Positions 7,050 through 9,548 of a DNA stretch of 9,548 bases are shown here, piece after piece (positions within the stretch are counted from its first letter, which is position 1; each line of letters opens with the position of its first letter). The translations under genes were made by a program, and so were the position numbers. The notes under the pieces are model-generated. The model did no database searches and was not told where the DNA came from. It saw only the letters and a program-made list of their open reading frames with translations. The stretch comes from Bacteroidales bacterium (GTDB lineage Bacteria > Bacteroidota > Bacteroidia > Bacteroidales > UBA932): contig JAKSKA010000042.1 of assembly GCA_024401915.1 (NCBI GenBank), forward strand, positions 1-9,548, read 5' to 3'.

Positions 7050-8468
7050 TCAGGCGTTTATGATGCCTTTCGCAATGGCGATAACCTCCTCGGCGAGCGC
7101 CTGGGCCTCAGCTTCGGTCTGCGCTTCGGAATAGATGCGGATTATCGGTTCGGTATTGGACTTGCGGAGGTGGACCCACTGGCGGCGCGACTCGAAATCG
7201 ATCTTCACGCCGTCGATGGTGTTGATGTGCTCGGAGGCGAAGTGCCTCTTCATCTCCTCGAGTATCTTGTCTATCAGGCTGTTGTCGCTGAGGTCGATCC
7301 TGTTCTTTGCGATATGGTACTGGGGCAGCGTAGCCTTGTACTCACTTGCTTTCAGGCCCTTGTGGGCCAGGTTGCTGAGGAAGAGGGCGACGCCGACCAT
7401 CGCATCGCGGCCGCAGTGGGACGAAGGATAGATCACGCCTCCGTTGCCCTCTCCGCCAATGAGCGCGCCGACTTCGTGCATCTTCGTGGTCACGTTCACC
7501 TCACCGACGGCGGCAGCGTAATAGACGCCTCCGTGAGCTTCCGTCACGTCACGCAGGGCGCGGCTGGAGCTGAGGTTGGAGACGGTTGCAAGCGGCTTCA
7601 CGCCCTTCTTCACCGCCTCGTCGAGCAGATAGTCGGCCACGGAGACGAGGGTGTACTCCTCGACGAAAGGCTCACCGTTCTCGCAGATGAAGGCGAGACG
7701 GTCCACGTCGGGATCTACACTCACGCCGAGGTCGGCCTTCTCGCGCACGACGGTAGAGCAGAGCTCAGTCAGGTTCGCGGGCAGCGGCTCCGGATTGTGG
7801 GCAAAATCGCCGGTGGGCTCGCCGTTAAGCGTAACGCACTCGACACCAAGCCTTTCGAGGAGCCTCGGCATAATGATGCCGCCAACGGAGTTGATGGAAT
7901 CGAGGACCACCTTGAAGCCGGCCTTGCGGATTGCCTCGGCATCGACCGCCTCGAGAGCGAGCACGGAATCGATGTGCTCGTCCGTATAGTCGTGGGTCTC
8001 GATGTGGCCCAGCTCGTCAACGGGAGCGAAATCGAAGTCGCCTTTCTCTGCACACTCGAGTATCGCTCCACCTTCGGCTGCCGTCAGGAACTCCCCGTTC
8101 TCATTGAGCAGCTTCAGCGCATTCCACTGGCGCGGGTTGTGGCTGGCAGTCAGTATGATGCCGCCGTCAGCGTGTGCAAAACGCACCGCGAGCTCGGTGG
8201 TGGGGGTGCTGGCGAGGCCGCACTTGACCACGTCCACCCCGCAGGCGATGAGGGTGCCGCAGACGAGCTGCTCGACCATCTCGCCGCTGAGTCGTGCGTC
8301 ACGGCCCACGACGACCTTGTACTTCGCGCCGTAGGGCTGGGGCTTGCGCTCACGCAGGCACTTGCAGTAAGCATAGGTGAAGTTGACGATATCTACCGGC
8401 GTAAGGCCTTCGCCCTGCGGACCGCCTATGGTGCCGCGGATGCCGGAAATTGACTTGATGAGTGACAT
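7050..8468 (-). CDS. glmM: Phosphohexomutase, GlmM/phosphomannomutase family
   Basis: This 472-residue alpha-D-phosphohexomutase appears full length for the family. The active-site loop TASHNPRQWNALK (107-119) contains the phosphorylated Ser109. The Mg-binding loop is DPDVDR (252-257), the sugar-binding loop GGEGNGG (338-344), and the phosphate-binding loop RKSNTEPIIRIYSEA starts near residue 435. The N-terminal SISGIRGTIGG is typical of the GlmM-like branch in Bacteroidetes. GlmM makes glucosamine-1-phosphate for UDP-GlcNAc and peptidoglycan, but phosphomannomutase or phosphoglucomutase activity is not excluded from motifs alone, so the symbol is tentative. It lies 28 bp after the MarR-family gene and 2 bp before the NamZ-like gene. 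The cytoplasmic reaction fits amino-sugar salvage in this operon. An internal TAAATTTG (minus strand, 8492-8499) resembles a -7 element but lacks a good -33 partner. Confidence 0.9.
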   Translation of the reverse strand: MSLIKSISGIRGTIGGPQGEGLTPVDIVNFTYAYCKCLRERKPQPYGAKYKVVVGRDARLSGEMVEQLVCGTLIACGVDVVKCGLASTPTTELAVRFAHADGGIILTASHNPRQWNALKLLNENGEFLTAAEGGAILECAEKGDFDFAPVDELGHIETHDYTDEHIDSVLALEAVDAEAIRKAGFKVVLDSINSVGGIIMPRLLERLGVECVTLNGEPTGDFAHNPEPLPANLTELCSTVVREKADLGVSVDPDVDRLAFICENGEPFVEEYTLVSVADYLLDEAVKKGVKPLATVSNLSSSRALRDVTEAHGGVYYAAAVGEVNVTTKMHEVGALIGGEGNGGVIYPSSHCGRDAMVGVALFLSNLAHKGLKASEYKATLPQYHIAKNRIDLSDNSLIDKILEEMKRHFASEHINTIDGVKIDFESRRQWVHLRKSNTEPIIRIYSEAQTEAEAQALAEEVIAIAKGIINA

Positions 8469-8496
8469 ATCCTGATAATATTTGAATTCTACAAAT

Positions 8497-8931
8497 TTAA
8501 TACTTTTTCGACATATTTCCCGTCATTTTCGAGAGCGTGGCAAGGAAAGATTTCAACTCCTCCTCGTCGATACCGTCCAACATATTGTCCAGCATCGAGA
8601 TACCTGCCTCCTTCGCCCCGTTCTTGAGGGTTTCCGCCTTGCCGGTCAGAACGATGATGTTCGAGCGGCGGTCCCTGGTGTCGCGGCTGCGCACGACCAG
8701 ATCCTTCTTCTCCAGCGCATCCACCAGCTTGGTCACGGAATTCTTGTCCTTCTGCATCTGGTCCGCAATCTTCTGCTGGGACATCGGACCCTGGTTCCAC
8801 AAAAGGTCTATGAGCAGGAACTGTTCGGGCGTGAGACCTATGTTGTTCTGCCTCATCATCAACGACGTATAGCGTTTGAGCTTGCAGGCCGCAAGGTTAA
8901 GGTAAACGGCAATCTCCTTCGATAGTAACAT
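8497..8931 (-). CDS. MarR-family winged-helix transcriptional regulator
   Basis: This 144-residue protein has the usual MarR length and layout. An N-terminal dimerisation helix leads to LTPEQFLLIDLLWNQGPMSQ (33-52), the helix-turn-helix QQKIADQMQKDKNSVTKLVD (52-71), and a wing with the diagnostic D-x-R-D-R-R pattern in RDTRDRRSNIIVLT (83-96). A C-terminal dimerisation helix follows (ELKSFLATLSKM). It is the first gene of the minus-strand cluster. A perfect 8-bp inverted repeat lies between its promoter and its start codon, so autoregulation and control of the whole downstream operon are likely. The ligand cannot be inferred. The start at 8931 is favoured because it directly follows the promoter and operator and gives the typical family N-terminus. 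Confidence 0.93.
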   Translation of the reverse strand: MLLSKEIAVYLNLAACKLKRYTSLMMRQNNIGLTPEQFLLIDLLWNQGPMSQQKIADQMQKDKNSVTKLVDALEKKDLVVRSRDTRDRRSNIIVLTGKAETLKNGAKEAGISMLDNMLDGIDEEELKSFLATLSKMTGNMSKKY

Positions 8932-8936
8932 ATGTT

Positions 8937-8959
8937 TACTGTATTTGAGTCATACAGTA
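8937..8959. promoter_or_regulatory. Probable MarR-type operator
   Basis: Perfect inverted repeat TACTGTAT (8937-8944) and ATACAGTA (8952-8959) with a 7-bp spacer. It begins 6 bp upstream of the MarR start codon and abuts the -7 promoter element, so a bound dimer would cover the transcription start. Function is inferred from position and symmetry. Confidence 0.65.
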
Positions 8960-8967
8960 CAAATATA
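8960..8967 (-). promoter_or_regulatory. Bacteroidetes-type -7 promoter element for the operon
   Basis: On the minus strand this reads TATATTTG, a perfect match to the Bacteroidetes sigma-ABfr -7 consensus TAnnTTTG. It sits 28 bp upstream of the MarR start codon. The -33 region about 18 bp further upstream is T-rich (TTTCTTTTAC) but not a clean TTTG. The surrounding 8930-8990 is clearly AT-rich compared with the coding region. Confidence 0.6.
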
Positions 8968-9252
8968 ATAACATTTACCTGTAAAAGAAAGAGTCCGGGG
9001 GTTAGAAACGGGAAATATTTCACAGCAATCTATTGGAAAAAGCTAAGGGGGTTATCGTTCTGGACGGTTACATCTCCCCTGCCTCATACTGTCACATCGA
9101 TGAAGCCGAAGCATTCTTCCGCTCCTGTCACCACTATTTCCAATGCATTTCCAGAAACATAAAATCGGCCTGCGACACTCCGCCCCCTGCCCCCTGATCC
9201 GCTCGCGGCATTATCGTTCTGCTCGCATTCCCGGCGGGCTAAAGAAGATTCC

Positions 9253-9329
9253 GTGCGCAGAATCGACATTCTGACGCACAAAACGCAATTTTTCGACCGT
9301 TTGTGCGTAAAAACGCCATTCTGACGCAC
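9253..9329. repeat. Overlapping alternative hairpins built from GTGCG/CGCAC arms
   Basis: Hairpin one has arm GTGCGCAGAAT (9253-9263), loop CGAC, and arm ATTCTG-A-CGCAC (9268-9279), an 11-bp stem with one bulge. Hairpin two pairs ACGCACAAA (9274-9282) with TTTGTGCGT (9300-9308). A third pairing joins GTGCGT (9303-9308) with ACGCAC (9324-9329). Shared arms make neighbouring hairpins mutually exclusive. CATTCTGACGCAC also occurs twice as a direct repeat (9267-9279, 9317-9329). Confidence 0.6.
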
Positions 9330-9364
9330 GGATTTCAAAATTGCCACCGCGAGAATTGCACTTG

Positions 9365-9432
9365 AGGCCAGTTTTGCCCTTTTCGCGTCAAAATTTCCGC
9401 TTCATAAGTGCACCCAAGGCCAGTTTTGCCCT
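9365..9432. repeat. Direct repeat pair AGGCCAGTTTTGCCCT
   Basis: The 16-bp sequence occurs exactly at 9365-9380 and 9417-9432, a 52-bp period. Weaker similarity extends outward: both copies are preceded by TGCAC plus three or four bases. No terminal inverted repeats or transposase are visible nearby. Confidence 0.65.
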
Positions 9433-9440
9433 CACGATGA

Positions 9441-9520
9441 CAGCAAGAGGGGTTTCCTGGCCCGCACCATCGCCCGACGACAACCAGAGGGGATTCCCTG
9501 GCCCGCACCACCGCCTGGCA
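9441..9520. repeat. 40-bp tandem repeat, two units
   Basis: Units 9441-9480 and 9481-9520 are each 40 bp. They share AGAGGGG, then a TTCCTGG-like segment, CCCGCACCA and CGCC, with scattered substitutions. A third, diverged unit may start at 9521 but the window ends. Confidence 0.65.
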
Positions 9521-9538
9521 GCAACCGGGCCAGGCGGT
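9510..9538. repeat. GC-rich 10-bp perfect hairpin
   Basis: Arm ACCGCCTGGC (9510-9519), a 9-base loop, and complementary arm GCCAGGCGGT (9529-9538). It could stop transcription, but neither side has a T-tract, so it is not called a terminator. Confidence 0.6.
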
Positions 9539-9548
9539 TACGACACGG

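Larger units (their letters stand above)
8968..9548. other. Noncoding, repeat- and hairpin-rich region
   Basis: I see no supportable gene here on either strand. The few short open frames have no family resemblance, no good start context and low-complexity ends. The part nearest the operon (8968-9060) is AT-rich promoter-side DNA. From 9250 onward the stretch contains alternating inverted repeats, a 16-bp direct repeat pair and a 40-bp tandem duplication, listed separately. It may be a long intergenic region or the edge of a repeat array continuing beyond the window. Confidence 0.6.

Noticed and set aside
6064..7134. Plus-strand open frame opposite the DUF1343-like gene
   Set aside because: His/Arg/Ala-rich composition without motifs, while the minus strand carries family motifs throughout.
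7170..8453. Long plus-strand open frame (427 codons) opposite the GlmM-like gene
   Set aside because: The GlmM-like gene on the other strand has complete catalytic motifs. The plus-strand translation has no recognisable domain and is a by-product of GC-rich codon use.
8492..8499. Internal promoter for the GlmM-like gene (TAAATTTG on the minus strand)
   Set aside because: It matches the -7 consensus but overlaps the MarR stop region and has no convincing -33 element at the right distance; not listed as a feature.
9008..9196. Plus-strand stretch reading AKGVIVLDGYISPASYCH
   Set aside because: It looks protein-like for ~40 residues but has no ATG, is preceded by a stop codon and ends in a proline run; it could be a gene remnant, but there is not enough to call.
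8932..9347. Short open frames 8932-9162 (+) and 9084-9347 (-)
   Set aside because: The plus frame starts inside the operator and promoter region, the minus frame runs through the hairpin chain, and neither has a recognisable domain or start context.
9441..9548. Possible CRISPR array
   Set aside because: The 40-bp units are directly adjacent with no spacers and no cas gene is present.

Overview
The window looks like Bacteroidales chromosome, probably a Rikenellaceae/Alistipes-like, GC-rich lineage, and possibly from a metagenome assembly. The basis is protein content: a DUF4922-SpoIID fusion, a prokaryotic CCDC81-type HU-like protein, an AmpG/MurT-like transporter and DUF1343 (NamZ) proteins in one cluster, plus a perfect Bacteroidetes-type TAnnTTTG -7 promoter element. 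The species assignment is inference.

Layout: every supported gene is on the minus strand and reads from about 8931 down past position 1. The order is MarR-family regulator, GlmM-like phosphohexomutase, divergent DUF1343/NamZ-like protein, HU-CCDC81-type membrane-anchored protein, IDI-like Nudix hydrolase, DUF4922-SpoIID fusion, AmpG/MurT-like MFS transporter, and an N-terminal NamZ half fused to a foreign-looking winged-helix segment that runs off the window. Gaps are 28 bp or less, and several genes overlap by 1, 4, 11 or 52 bp, so the set reads as one operon. It starts at a promoter with a perfect inverted repeat (probable MarR operator) just before the first gene. Positions 8968-9548 carry no supportable gene but hold nested hairpins and short direct and tandem repeats.

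How the genes fit together (inference from families): an exo-muramidase family (NamZ), a lytic transglycosylase domain (SpoIID), an AmpG/MurT-type importer and a GlmM-like mutase suggest peptidoglycan turnover and amino-sugar salvage in a Gram-negative anaerobe. The Nudix and DUF4922 proteins could handle nucleotide-linked metabolites, but nothing in the sequence fixes their substrates.

Most notable: inside the HU-like gene, two in-frame copies (5131-5262 and 5341-5472) of a ~132-bp element fold into the same multi-stem structure. All six stem base pairs that differ between the copies are compensated on the other arm. This is strong internal evidence for a structured, ORF-embedded palindromic repeat family. 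The second notable point is the NamZ/winged-helix chimera at the left edge, which is either a real recombination or an assembly join.
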